A stretch of 64,000 nucleotides of DNA from Nocardia terrae (GTDB lineage Bacteria; Actinomycetota; Actinomycetes; Mycobacteriales; Mycobacteriaceae). This document shows, piece by piece, positions 1-7,873 of this stretch (its first letter is position 1; every line of letters starts with the position of its first letter). The position numbers were made by a program, and so were the translations under genes. The notes under the pieces were generated by a model. That model had not been told where the DNA came from, ran no database searches, and worked only from the letters and a program-made list of their open reading frames with translations. The stretch spans positions 558,001 through 622,000 of the forward strand of contig NZ_WRPP01000006.1 of the NCBI RefSeq assembly GCF_009760405.1. The letters run 5' to 3'.

Positions 1-699
1 ACCTCCTTCCCCGCCAACGGAATACCGGGTAACGATCACCAAACATCCCCTGTCGTACACTCCGACCGGCTGGATCCCGGCGCGCGTGACGTCCTGGGCG
101 GAGTTCCAGAATCGCCAGACCGGAGCCTGGCCGGAACAGGGGACGTTCGAGCAGTAGCCGGTGACGCCGCATCTACGTCTCTGCACGCTGAGTCCGGGCC
201 ACGCCACGAGTTGACGGTGGACGAGCGTACTGATCATTGGCGACATCTCGAGCAGCTCGAGCATCGATACCCCGACGACTTCGATGGGCTGCAACGGGAT
301 CCGGACAAGAACGGCGGCATCTCCGACTCATCCAAAGATGAGGCTCGGGTCGGTCTCGACCTGCGTGAGCAGGGCCGGTTGCCGGACGATATTCGACGCC
401 CGGCCGGTGCTAGTCAGGGAGAATTCGAATCGCCTGGGACGAGGCGATTCTTCGATATCAAAGGCCTGCACTCGGATTGGCCTCCCTTCAATAACGTGCG
501 CGATAAGTCGCAACCGTTCAAGGGGGCATATGATCCAGCTCGCAGGGATCTGTGGAGGCAGAAACTCCATTGGCAGATCAAGGATTTGAAGCGGACTGTG
601 ATCATTGATACGAGAAATGCCAATCAGGCCGCGATCGACGATGTGAGGCGCATTGTCGAGGAGAATGGATGGGAAGCGAATGTCATCTGGTATCCGTGA
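1..699 (+). CDS. Polymorphic toxin, C-terminal part (CdiA-like nuclease tip), truncated by window edge
   Basis: The frame is open from base 1 to the TGA at 697-699, so only the last 232 residues of a longer protein are visible. The first ~130 residues are a charged, Pro/Gly/Asp-rich linker. The last ~85 form a compact domain starting near RRFFDIKG, followed by a basic region (WRQKLHWQIKDLKR), a beta strand TVIIDT, a helix with DDVRRIVEENGW and the terminal strand ANVIWYP. This alternation resembles the CdiA C-terminal tRNase/DNase fold used as an exchangeable toxin tip; that is pattern recognition, not a database match. A pentapeptide-repeat gene overlaps its stop codon, the typical position of an immunity gene. 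The secretion-related N-terminus is outside the window. A TTG at 211 could be taken as a start, but the open upstream frame argues against it. Confidence 0.6.
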   Translation, partial: TSFPANGIPGNDHQTSPVVHSDRLDPGARDVLGGVPESPDRSLAGTGDVRAVAGDAASTSLHAESGPRHELTVDERTDHWRHLEQLEHRYPDDFDGLQRDPDKNGGISDSSKDEARVGLDLREQGRLPDDIRRPAGASQGEFESPGTRRFFDIKGLHSDWPPFNNVRDKSQPFKGAYDPARRDLWRQKLHWQIKDLKRTVIIDTRNANQAAIDDVRRIVEENGWEANVIWYP

Positions 700-1321
700 T
701 CATTGGTCTCCTCGCGCATGGCCGTCGGATGCTGCGGCGGCGGATCGGCTGCGAGGCTGGTTGAAGGATGGCGGTAAAGCTGGGCTCGATGCGGTCGGCC
801 TCGATTTCCGGGATGCCGATCTGTCTGGCGGAGACTTTTCCGAATCCTGGTTCACCGAGGCGAACCTGACAGGCGTAAAGCTTGTCGGCGCGGAGTTCTA
901 TCGAGCGGACCTCCAGTTTGCCGAGTTGACTCGTGCGGACTTGACGGATGCTTCGTTGGTGCGAGCCAACTTCGACGATGCCGTTTTGGCAGGTGCGACA
1001 CTGGACGGTGCCGATCTCACCAGCGCATCGATGTACGGAGTCGATGCGGGCGGCAGTTCGCTGAAGGGAGCACTCCTTCGCGGCACGTCGCTGCTTCGTG
1101 TCGACCTTCGTGGCGCAGACCTTTCCGGCGCCATCGTCGAAGAGATCGGCTTCAAAGTGCTCGTGGATGCGGATACCACCGTGAATCTCATGCGGGGGAC
1201 ACTTTTCGGGCCGATCGAGTTGCACTCGACGGCCGGTGTCGTCGAACTGGCCGGCAAAGAAATGGAAGCCTGGATGCGTGCGCGAGGTGCAGATGTTTGC
1301 GTCCTCGAGCCCCGGGGGTAA
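680..1321 (+). CDS. Pentapeptide-repeat protein, candidate immunity protein
   Basis: The protein has 213 residues. From about residue 35 to 145 it shows consecutive pentapeptide repeats of the A(D/N)LXX type (for example FRDAD, LSGGD, YRADL, LTRAD, LTDAS, LVRAN, LDGAD), which fold into a right-handed beta helix. The remaining ~65 residues are not repetitive. No signal peptide or membrane segment is seen, so it should be cytosolic. ATG 680 was chosen because it is preceded by a GGGAAG ribosome site; ATG 665 and TTG 653 are alternatives. The start lies inside the end of the upstream toxin gene, indicating translational coupling. Pentapeptide-repeat proteins are a known class of immunity protein in polymorphic toxin loci, so an immunity role is inferred from position; a DNA-mimic role is also possible. 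Confidence 0.75.
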   Translation: MSSGIRDHWSPRAWPSDAAAADRLRGWLKDGGKAGLDAVGLDFRDADLSGGDFSESWFTEANLTGVKLVGAEFYRADLQFAELTRADLTDASLVRANFDDAVLAGATLDGADLTSASMYGVDAGGSSLKGALLRGTSLLRVDLRGADLSGAIVEEIGFKVLVDADTTVNLMRGTLFGPIELHSTAGVVELAGKEMEAWMRARGADVCVLEPRG

Positions 1322-1409
1322 CGGCGAAGTGTGATCGAAGAACTGTCCGGGGTGCCACTGCGAAGAATGAGCCCGGTCAACAACTTTTCGACAAGAGGAG
1401 AATGCGGTC

Positions 1410-2216
1410 GTGGCGGTTCGTGGTGGGGCCGAGGATCCAGTGCTGTTGGTGCAGATTGGGGAGGCTGCGGAGCGGGCAGGGTTGGGGACACATCGCGCGG
1501 GGTACCTCTCGAGGCGATCGAATTCGGAGAAGGGGGCTATCCGGACCGGCGTGATCGCAGCAGTTCTGACGCCGCTGGCTGTCATCGGGTATGCGGCGAA
1601 AACGGGGTGGGCAGACTTCGTGGCGATGGGAGCGACAGTTTTCGCTGCGTTGTTCGTGCTTACCGGACTCGGGAGTTTGCGCTATCGCGGCAGGAATCGG
1701 GCAGTGCGACTCGATCTGTTCGAGAGCGGGTTTGTAGCCACCCGAGGTGAGGGGTTGCGTGTGGTGAGATATGCGAATACTGCTGTGCGACAGAGGATTG
1801 TGCACTACGTGCGAACGAATGAGACGTACTACAGATATTGGGTCACCGATATCAATGGTGCGACCTTGCTGCTGCGGGAGAACTTCGTCGATCCGCAGCA
1901 GTGGGGTCCGGCAATCCAGGTCGGGGTGACCGATGTGCAGTGGCCCGATGTGTGGGCCGATCTGGAATCCGGTCGGCGCGTGGAGTTCGGCTCATTGTGG
2001 TTGAGCAACACCGAGATCGGTTCGGATCGGTACTCCGAGCCTTGGGCTGAGATCAAGCAGATCAAGATTGCTCCGAACAGGATCCGGATAGACGTCGAAG
2101 GCAAACCGGGCCTCCCCGGTCCGGCGACCGAAACTGTTCCCAACGTCTACCTTTTCCGGGCGGTAGCGGACCGGTTGTGCTCGATTCACGGTCGCGCGGG
2201 TGTGGTTACCCAGTGA
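1410..2216 (+). CDS. Membrane protein, DUF6585-like
   Basis: A 268-residue protein with a cytosolic N-terminus of ~45 residues and two adjacent membrane segments (about residues 46-65 and 70-90, TGVIAAVLTPLAVIGYAA and AMGATVFAALFVLTGL). A soluble C-terminal region follows, resembling a PH-like domain (strands around RLDLFESGFVATRGEG and ENFVDPQQWGPAIQ). This layout matches the actinobacterial DUF6585 family as I remember it. GTG 1410 is preceded by AAGAGGAG at 1393-1400. Its 3' end overlaps the convergent Imm49-like gene by 11 bases. Function unknown; the immunity-like neighbours suggest it belongs to the toxin-associated cluster rather than the core genome. Confidence 0.65.
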   Translation: MAVRGGAEDPVLLVQIGEAAERAGLGTHRAGYLSRRSNSEKGAIRTGVIAAVLTPLAVIGYAAKTGWADFVAMGATVFAALFVLTGLGSLRYRGRNRAVRLDLFESGFVATRGEGLRVVRYANTAVRQRIVHYVRTNETYYRYWVTDINGATLLLRENFVDPQQWGPAIQVGVTDVQWPDVWADLESGRRVEFGSLWLSNTEIGSDRYSEPWAEIKQIKIAPNRIRIDVEGKPGLPGPATETVPNVYLFRAVADRLCSIHGRAGVVTQ

Positions 2217-3048
2217 CGCGGGCTCGGGCGGATTCGAGGAGGCTCAGTTCGTCGGCTAGTTCTTGGGAGTGGAACCAGTCGGGGCGGTCTATGAAACCCG
2301 GTGGGAGGTAGGGGGATTGGATGGGGGTGCGGTAGCCGAGGTCTCGAGCCCAGCAGGTTAGGGCCAGGAGGGGGAGGGAGAGGACGGCTTCGGGGTCGTG
2401 GGACCAGGTGGGGGTGTCGAAGAAGGTGCGGTGGAGGTGGAGGGCTTGGGTCAGTTGGCGGTCGAAGCCTTCGGAGTCGCCGTCGGATAGGTGGGCGAAG
2501 AGGTCTATGGCGGGGCGGGTCAGGAGGGCGGTGACGTGGTCGGCGCCCAGTCGGGTGGTGGTGTCGAGGGCTCGGGTGGATTGGTAGACGGTTTTCGGGC
2601 CGAAGCGCCAGGCGGCTTGGAGGAGGCGGACCCATTCGTAGTGGAAGTCGTCGAAGGCTCCGGCGCCGAACTCGCGGAGGCGGTCGACGGGGTATTCGGA
2701 TAGCTCGCCGAGGGCGTCGAAGTCGCGGGCGATGAGGGCCCACCAGAAGGCGGCTCGCCAGCCGGAGACCTTGTCGTGGCGGTCGAAGCCGTATTCGATG
2801 CCGCTCGCGCGGAAGCGGCGGGTGATGGTCTGTTCGGTGGAGTGGGCGAAGAACCAGGTGCGGGAGCGGAGGGCGGACGGGTCGGTGATCAGCATGCGGG
2901 CCAGGACCGCGCCGTCCATCGAGCGGGAGAAGTTGGGGCCGTCGGGGCGGGCCGGCATGCGGGAGCGGTTGACGATCGGGGCGACCGAGCCCGCGTCAAC
3001 TTCCCGGATCGACCTGGCGTCGATAGCGTGCCGCGGCACCTCGATCAT
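2206..3048 (-). CDS. Imm49-like immunity family protein
   Basis: This is a 280-residue soluble, mainly helical protein. Its features (an early R-x-R-M-LITDPSALR stretch, a central GWRAAFWWALIARDFDALGEL helix pair, and later EGFDRQLTQALHLHRTFF and LSLPLLALTCWARDLG) match the pattern I associate with immunity-49 proteins of actinobacterial polymorphic toxin systems. ATG 3048 was preferred to the in-frame TTG at 3060 because of the GGGGA sequence just upstream. No cognate toxin is adjacent on this strand, so it may be an orphan immunity gene captured against toxins of other strains, or the partner of something left of the window. Codon use looks like its neighbours. The family call rests on memory. 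Confidence 0.6.
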   Translation of the reverse strand: MIEVPRHAIDARSIREVDAGSVAPIVNRSRMPARPDGPNFSRSMDGAVLARMLITDPSALRSRTWFFAHSTEQTITRRFRASGIEYGFDRHDKVSGWRAAFWWALIARDFDALGELSEYPVDRLREFGAGAFDDFHYEWVRLLQAAWRFGPKTVYQSTRALDTTTRLGADHVTALLTRPAIDLFAHLSDGDSEGFDRQLTQALHLHRTFFDTPTWSHDPEAVLSLPLLALTCWARDLGYRTPIQSPYLPPGFIDRPDWFHSQELADELSLLESARARVTG

Positions 3049-3167
3049 CGGATTCCCCAATCCGTCTCAGGAGCCTCCACCCGGCTCACCGAAATCGTTT
3101 GGAATGTACCCGGATTCGCACCGGTCCGCTGAGTTCGGGATCTGCAGGCGACGCCGAGCAGACGGTG

Positions 3168-3443
3168 TCAGCTGCCCTGGGCCGCATCGGGTTCGAGATC
3201 GACCTTGTGCCCGGCTCGAGGCGAGCCGTCTTCATCCTGCGTGGTGCGCCGGTTGTCTTGGTCGCCCTCTTTGCCGGACCGAATTTCAATCCGCGGTGGA
3301 AACACCTGGACGATCACGGTGTCGCCTGACCGCGGCTTGTGCTTGCCGAGAACCAACTTGACCAGCATGTACACGAAAACGAGGAGTGCGATGAACGCAA
3401 CGATCGTCGTCCACGCTGGGGATCCGGATATAGCTGTCCACAC
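3168..3443 (-). CDS. Small single-span membrane protein, unknown
   Basis: A 91-residue open frame starting with GTG at 3443. Residues ~12-33 (TTIVAFIALLVFVYMLVKLVLG) form one clear membrane helix. The rest is a short hydrophilic tail rich in charged residues (KEGDQDNRRTTQDEDGS). No signal-peptide cleavage site is obvious, so a type I/III anchored peptide is likely. Overlapping frames on the plus strand lack any hydrophobic or compositional logic, which is why this one was kept. It stands alone between the Imm49-like gene and hemW, and the ribosome site is weak. It could be a non-functional frame. Confidence 0.45.
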   Translation of the reverse strand: MWTAISGSPAWTTIVAFIALLVFVYMLVKLVLGKHKPRSGDTVIVQVFPPRIEIRSGKEGDQDNRRTTQDEDGSPRAGHKVDLEPDAAQGS

Positions 3444-3714
3444 AACGACCCGATCTCGCAGTCGGTCCGGGGCCGGTGCTCAGGAGGCGGTGTTGGTCGG
3501 TGGATTACATATACGAATAGGTCTTCCCGGAACATGGGCGGTGCGACGCCCATGCAACGACCTGTTCGACTAGGTATCCAGCTGATCAGTGTTGCGGCGA
3601 CCACTGTTCAGCAAGACAACCAGTGGCTTCAGCTTAGTGTCTGGAACCTCTGTGGCGATGTACTCGGGGGATTTTGCCGTCGCCGAAAGGCAGGTTGCCT
3701 GAGCTGCCTGCGGT

Positions 3715-4959
3715 GTGACTGTGGTTACTCGTCACACTGGTTGGGTGACCTCGACTGCTCCCGATCGTATCCCCGGTACTGCTGACGCGAACGTGCCGGT
3801 GCTCGGTGACTTCGGCGGGGGACCGTTCGGGATCTACGTGCACGTTCCGTTCTGTGCGACGCGGTGCGGGTACTGCGATTTCAATACCTATACGGCGGGC
3901 GAGCTGGGCAGCTCGTCCTCGCCGCAGTCCTGGTTCGAGGCGCTGCGCGGTGAACTCGCCACGGCCGCACGGGAATTCGACGCACTGCCGTCGGCGACAC
4001 CGGCTGTGCAGACGGTGTTCGTGGGCGGCGGCACCCCGTCGCTGCTCGGTGGTGACGGCCTGGCCGGTGTGCTCGACGCCATCCGCGACAACTTCACTCT
4101 CGCCCCCGGCGCCGAGGTGACCACCGAGTCCAACCCCGAATCCACCTCGCCCGAATTCTTCGACCGCATTCGCGCGGCCGGATACACCCGCATCTCGCTG
4201 GGCATGCAGTCCGCCGCCCAGCACGTGCTGAAGATCCTGGACCGCACCCACACTCCGGGCCGCGCGGTGGCCGCCGCCCGCGAGGCCCGTGCCGCGGGCT
4301 TCGACCATGTGAACCTCGACCTCATCTACGGCACCCCCGGCGAAACCGACGCCGACCTCGACGCCAGCCTCGACGCCGTGCTGTCCGCGGGCGTCGACCA
4401 CGTCTCCGCCTACTCCCTCATCGTCGAGGACGGCACCGCCCTGGCCCGCCGGGTTCGCCGCGGTGAACTCCCCGCCCCCGACGACGACGTGCTCGCCGCC
4501 CGCTACGAACGCCTCGACACCCGCCTCGAAGCCGCGGGCCTGCGCTGGTACGAGGTCTCCAACTGGGCCGCGACCGACGCCGCCCGCTGCCGCCACAACC
4601 TCGGCTACTGGGACGGCGGTGACTGGCTCGGCGCGGGCCCGGGCGCGCACAGCCACGTCGGCGGCGTCCGCTGGTGGAACGTGAAACATCCTGCGCGCTA
4701 CGCGGATCGGGTCACCACCGGCGTCCTCCCCGCGGCGGGCTGGGAGTCGCTCACCGACGAGGAGCGCTACACCGAACGCGTCATGCTGACCGTCCGCCTC
4801 CGCACGGGCCTCCCGCTGGCCGACCTCGACGCTGCCGGGCGGGCAGCCGCCGACCGCGTCATCGCCGACGGCCTCGCCGAAATCTCCGCCGACCACCTGA
4901 TCCTCACCGACCGCGGCCGCCTCCTTGCCGACGGCGTCGTCCGCGACTTGCTCGGCTGA
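3715..4959 (+). CDS. hemW: Radical SAM protein HemW (heme chaperone, HemN-like)
   Basis: 414 residues. The radical-SAM cluster motif CX3CX2C appears as CATRCGYCDF just after IYVHVPF (about residue 40-60). Downstream are the GGGTPSLL stretch, TTESNPES and ISLGMQSA, all diagnostic of the HemN/HemW family. The C-terminal HemN_C region contains YEVSNWA and the glycine-rich GAGPGAHS. HemW inserts heme into target proteins rather than performing the coproporphyrinogen decarboxylation of HemN. In mycobacteria the homologue also sits near hrcA and dnaJ. GTG 3715 gives the longest form; GTG 3745 is an equally credible start because the extra ten residues are not conserved-looking. Confidence 0.93.
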   Translation: MTVVTRHTGWVTSTAPDRIPGTADANVPVLGDFGGGPFGIYVHVPFCATRCGYCDFNTYTAGELGSSSSPQSWFEALRGELATAAREFDALPSATPAVQTVFVGGGTPSLLGGDGLAGVLDAIRDNFTLAPGAEVTTESNPESTSPEFFDRIRAAGYTRISLGMQSAAQHVLKILDRTHTPGRAVAAAREARAAGFDHVNLDLIYGTPGETDADLDASLDAVLSAGVDHVSAYSLIVEDGTALARRVRRGELPAPDDDVLAARYERLDTRLEAAGLRWYEVSNWAATDAARCRHNLGYWDGGDWLGAGPGAHSHVGGVRWWNVKHPARYADRVTTGVLPAAGWESLTDEERYTERVMLTVRLRTGLPLADLDAAGRAAADRVIADGLAEISADHLILTDRGRLLADGVVRDLLG

Positions 4960-5249
4960 CCGCCTCGGCCGATCGTTCGTCAGCAGGTCACCGCCTGATT
5001 CCGGCGTTGCCGGTCGGAATCTCGGTGCCATCGCATCCGGCCGCGTCCATGCCGCAATGGCGAAACGACATGCTGGAACGGCGGAGCGCTCGGGCGTCGG
5101 GATGACAGAACCCATCGTGCGCGAGGTGAATTCGGGCTAGATTCGTGGGCGGAGATCTCGTGTAGTCGGCTGACGATTCGCGACGTCGGGTCGGCGGCCG
5201 TGACCCGCGCATCGGCGCGCCCGAATATCCCTCGGCCCGAGGACATCTC

Positions 5250-6056
5250 ATGTCGAAGTCGTTCGTATCCTTCCCCGCCATCACAGCCGGACTGGCGCTC
5301 ACCCTGGTCGCCCCGGCACTGGCCGCCGGACAGGCGGCCGCCGACCCCTCGCCGACGATCGTGCTCGTGCACGGCGCGTTCGCCGACGCGTCGAGCTGGG
5401 ACGGCGTCGCCGCGCGGCTGCGAGACGACGGCTACCGCGTCGTCACGCCGGAGAATCCCCTGCGCGGGCCCGCGAACGACGCGGCGGCCGTGCAGCGGAC
5501 CCTGGACGGCATCTCGGGTCCCGTTGTGCTGGTGGGGCATTCGTACGGCGGCACGGTGATCAGCAACGTGCACGATCCGAAGATCGAATCACTGGTCTAC
5601 ATAGCGGCTTTCGCGCCCACTCAGGGTGAAGCGGCGCTGCTGGAGATCAATCCGATCCAGTACCCCGGATCGCAGCTCACTCTCGCGCTGCGGCCGAAGG
5701 TGGTCGACGATCCGACGGGAGTCGCGGGCAAGAACCTGGACGCCTACGTCGATCCGGCCAGTTTCCACGATGTCTTCGCCCAGGACGTCGACCCCGCCAC
5801 CGCCGCCGACATGGCTGCCCGCCAGCACTCCCTCGCCCTGTCCGCGAACCTCGAACCCTCCGGTGCCCCCTCCTGGTCCGGCACTCCCAGCTGGTATCTC
5901 GTCTCCACCGCCGACCGCGTGATTCCCCCTGCCGCGCAATGGGATATGGCCAAACGCATGGGCGCGCACGTCTCCTCGATCGACGCCTCGCACGCCGGCC
6001 TGGTCTCGCACCCGGCCGACGTGGCGGCGATGGTCGAGGCCGCCGCGACGCGCTGA
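5250..6056 (+). CDS. Exported alpha/beta hydrolase
   Basis: This 268-residue protein has an N-terminal Sec signal peptide (hydrophobic core AGLALTLVAPALAAG, cleavage near AAA-DPS, residue ~31). The mature part is a compact alpha/beta hydrolase: VLVHGAFADASSW supplies the oxyanion region, GHSYGG carries the nucleophile serine (~residue 98), STADRVIP the likely acid, and SHAGLVSHP the catalytic histidine near the C-terminus. It resembles small secreted esterases/hydrolases of actinomycetes annotated only at superfamily level, so the substrate is unknown. ATG 5250 has a GAGGA site upstream. The 290 bases between hemW and this gene show no convincing gene. It is followed closely by the thioredoxin-like gene on the same strand. 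Confidence 0.85.
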   Translation: MSKSFVSFPAITAGLALTLVAPALAAGQAAADPSPTIVLVHGAFADASSWDGVAARLRDDGYRVVTPENPLRGPANDAAAVQRTLDGISGPVVLVGHSYGGTVISNVHDPKIESLVYIAAFAPTQGEAALLEINPIQYPGSQLTLALRPKVVDDPTGVAGKNLDAYVDPASFHDVFAQDVDPATAADMAARQHSLALSANLEPSGAPSWSGTPSWYLVSTADRVIPPAAQWDMAKRMGAHVSSIDASHAGLVSHPADVAAMVEAAATR

Positions 6057-6085
6057 CATCCGCCGCCGGTCGGCGACAATGGGGT

Positions 6086-6673
6086 ATGGCGCTCGAATCC
6101 CTCATGGTGCCGATCGGCACGCCCGCACCCGAATTCACCTTGCCGGCCGTGGACGGCACCGAGGTTTCGCTGGACAGTTTCGCCAAGGAGCCCGCGCTGC
6201 TGGTGGTGTTCCTGTCGAATCACTGTCCCTACGTTCGCCGGATCGAGAGCGGTCTCGGGGCGGTCGCCGCGGAGTTGGCCGAGCGCGGCCTGGCCACGGT
6301 CGCGATCTGCAGCAACGACACCGCCAACTATCCCGACGATGACGCCGCGCATTTGCGAGATCAAGCGCGGCGGGCCGGATTCCGCTTTCCCTATCTGATC
6401 GACGAGTCGCAGGAGGTGGCCCGGGCCTATCGGGCGGCCTGCACCCCGGATCTGTTCCTCTACGACGCCGAGCGCCGCCTGGCCTATCGCGGCCGGTTCG
6501 ACGCGGCGACTCCCGGCAACGGCGAGCCCGTGGATGGCTCGTCGCTGCGCGCCGCCGTCGACCTCGTGCTCGCCGGGCAACCGGTCCCCGAACCGCACAC
6601 TCCGAGCGTCGGATGCGGCATCAAGTGGAAGCAGGGCGGAACCCCGGGTGGCTGGCTCACCGCACCCCGCTGA
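6086..6673 (+). CDS. Thioredoxin-fold AhpC/TSA-like protein
   Basis: 195 residues without a signal peptide. The N-terminus (GTPAPEFTLPAVDGTEVSL) is the classic opening of AhpC/TSA-type thioredoxin-fold proteins. The active-site region reads SNHCPYVRR, a single-cysteine CPYV version rather than CXXC. Later come AICSNDTANYPDD, a YLIDESQ strand and a cis-proline region TPDLFLYD typical of this subgroup, and a late cysteine in SVGCGIKWK. It is probably a cytosolic peroxiredoxin-like or thiol-oxidoreductase enzyme. The start at ATG 6086 follows a GACAAT -10-like hexamer at 6075-6080 by five bases, so the transcript may be leaderless; an upstream in-frame extension runs back into the hydrolase gene and is not expected to be translated. 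Confidence 0.82.
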   Translation: MALESLMVPIGTPAPEFTLPAVDGTEVSLDSFAKEPALLVVFLSNHCPYVRRIESGLGAVAAELAERGLATVAICSNDTANYPDDDAAHLRDQARRAGFRFPYLIDESQEVARAYRAACTPDLFLYDAERRLAYRGRFDAATPGNGEPVDGSSLRAAVDLVLAGQPVPEPHTPSVGCGIKWKQGGTPGGWLTAPR

Positions 6674-6794
6674 CGGGCGGTCGCGCAGCAACTTGCCAAG
6701 GGGCAACTAAACTGGAGTGGATAATCCGGGAACCACTGCGGGGAACTCGGGTGTGCACGAGGCGAACCCGAAGGCGAGCGAGGAGGTGGGGCCC

Positions 6795-7838
6795 ATGTCG
6801 AGCACCGAACAGCGTCGGCTCGAGGTCCTGCGGGCCATCGTCGCGGACTACATCGCGACGAAGGAGCCGATCGGCTCCAAGACCCTGGTCGAGCGGCACA
6901 ATCTGGGTGTGTCCAGCGCCACGGTCCGCAATGACATGGCCGTGCTGGAGGCCGAGGGCTACATCGCCCAGCCGCACACCTCCTCCGGGCGTATCCCGAC
7001 CGACAAGGGCTACCGGCAGTTCGTCGACCACATCGCCGAGGTCAAGCCGCTGTCCAACGCGGAACGCCGGGCCATCATGGAATTCCTGGAGAGCGGCGTC
7101 GACCTCGACGACGTGCTGCGCCGCGGCGTCCGCCTGCTGGCCCAGCTGACCCGGCAGGTCGCCATGGTCCAGTACCCGACCGTGTCGGCCTCGACCGTGC
7201 GTCACATCGAGGTCGTGGCATTGAATCCGGCACGCCTGCTGCTGGTCGTGATCACCGACACCGGACGCGTCGACCAGCGCCTGGTCGATCTGGGCAATGT
7301 GATCAGCGAAGAAGACCTGGCCGCCCTGCGCGGCATGCTCGGCAAGGCCATGGAGGGCAAGCGCCTGGCCGCCGCCTCCGCCTCGGTCGCCGAGCTACCC
7401 GAGCACTCCCCGCCCAAACTGCGCGACGTGCTCATCCGGGTCTCGACCGTCATGGTCGAGACCCTGGTCGAGCATCCGGAGGAACGCCTCGTCCTCGGCG
7501 GCACCGCCAACCTCACCCGCAATGCCTCCGACTTCGCCGCCGGCAACGGCTTCCCCGGTTCGCTGCGCACGGTCCTCGAGGCCCTCGAGGAGCAGGTGAT
7601 CGTGTTGAAGCTGCTGGCCGCGACACAGGTCCCGGGTACGGTGACGGTGCAGATCGGCGAGGAAACCAAGCTCGAGCAGATGCGGGGAACGGCCGTGGTG
7701 TCCACCGGTTACGGGATGCCCGGTACGGTGCTCGGAGGTATGGGGGTATTGGGGCCGACCCGCATGGACTACCCGGGGACCATTGCCTCGGTGGCGGCCG
7801 TCGCCCGATACATCGGTGAAGTGCTCGCCGAACGGTGA
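6795..7838 (+). CDS. hrcA: Heat-inducible transcription repressor HrcA
   Basis: 347 residues. The N-terminal winged-helix region (RRLEVLRAIVADYIATKEP, then SSATVRNDMAVLEAEGYI and the conserved HTSSGRIPTDKGYR) is unmistakable HrcA. The GAF-like middle and the insertion domain follow (VVALNPARLLLVVITDTGRV). HrcA binds CIRCE elements upstream of chaperone operons and is refolded by GroEL. ATG 6795 has a strong AGGAGGTGGG site at 6781-6790; upstream in-frame ATG 6717 is less well supported. I see no CIRCE element directly upstream. A short palindrome TTGCC-AAGG-GGCAA at 6693-6706 lies ahead of the gene. dnaJ follows 35 bases downstream, the usual actinobacterial pairing. Confidence 0.95.
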   Translation: MSSTEQRRLEVLRAIVADYIATKEPIGSKTLVERHNLGVSSATVRNDMAVLEAEGYIAQPHTSSGRIPTDKGYRQFVDHIAEVKPLSNAERRAIMEFLESGVDLDDVLRRGVRLLAQLTRQVAMVQYPTVSASTVRHIEVVALNPARLLLVVITDTGRVDQRLVDLGNVISEEDLAALRGMLGKAMEGKRLAAASASVAELPEHSPPKLRDVLIRVSTVMVETLVEHPEERLVLGGTANLTRNASDFAAGNGFPGSLRTVLEALEEQVIVLKLLAATQVPGTVTVQIGEETKLEQMRGTAVVSTGYGMPGTVLGGMGVLGPTRMDYPGTIASVAAVARYIGEVLAER

Positions 7839-7873
7839 GCAAGTACGAGACGAAACAGGACTAGAGAGCGCAC

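Noticed and set aside
2186..2743. Pro/Arg-rich minus-strand frame in the Imm49-like gene
   Set aside because: Frame-shifted shadow of the real gene; about half Pro and Arg with no structure.
3205..3573. Plus-strand frame overlapping the small membrane protein gene
   Set aside because: Arg/Ser-rich with no hydrophobic or domain pattern; the minus-strand frame has a clear membrane helix.
6674..6794. CIRCE operator upstream of hrcA
   Set aside because: No TTAGCACTC/GAGTGCTAA-like dyad is present; only a short TTGCC/GGCAA palindrome was found.
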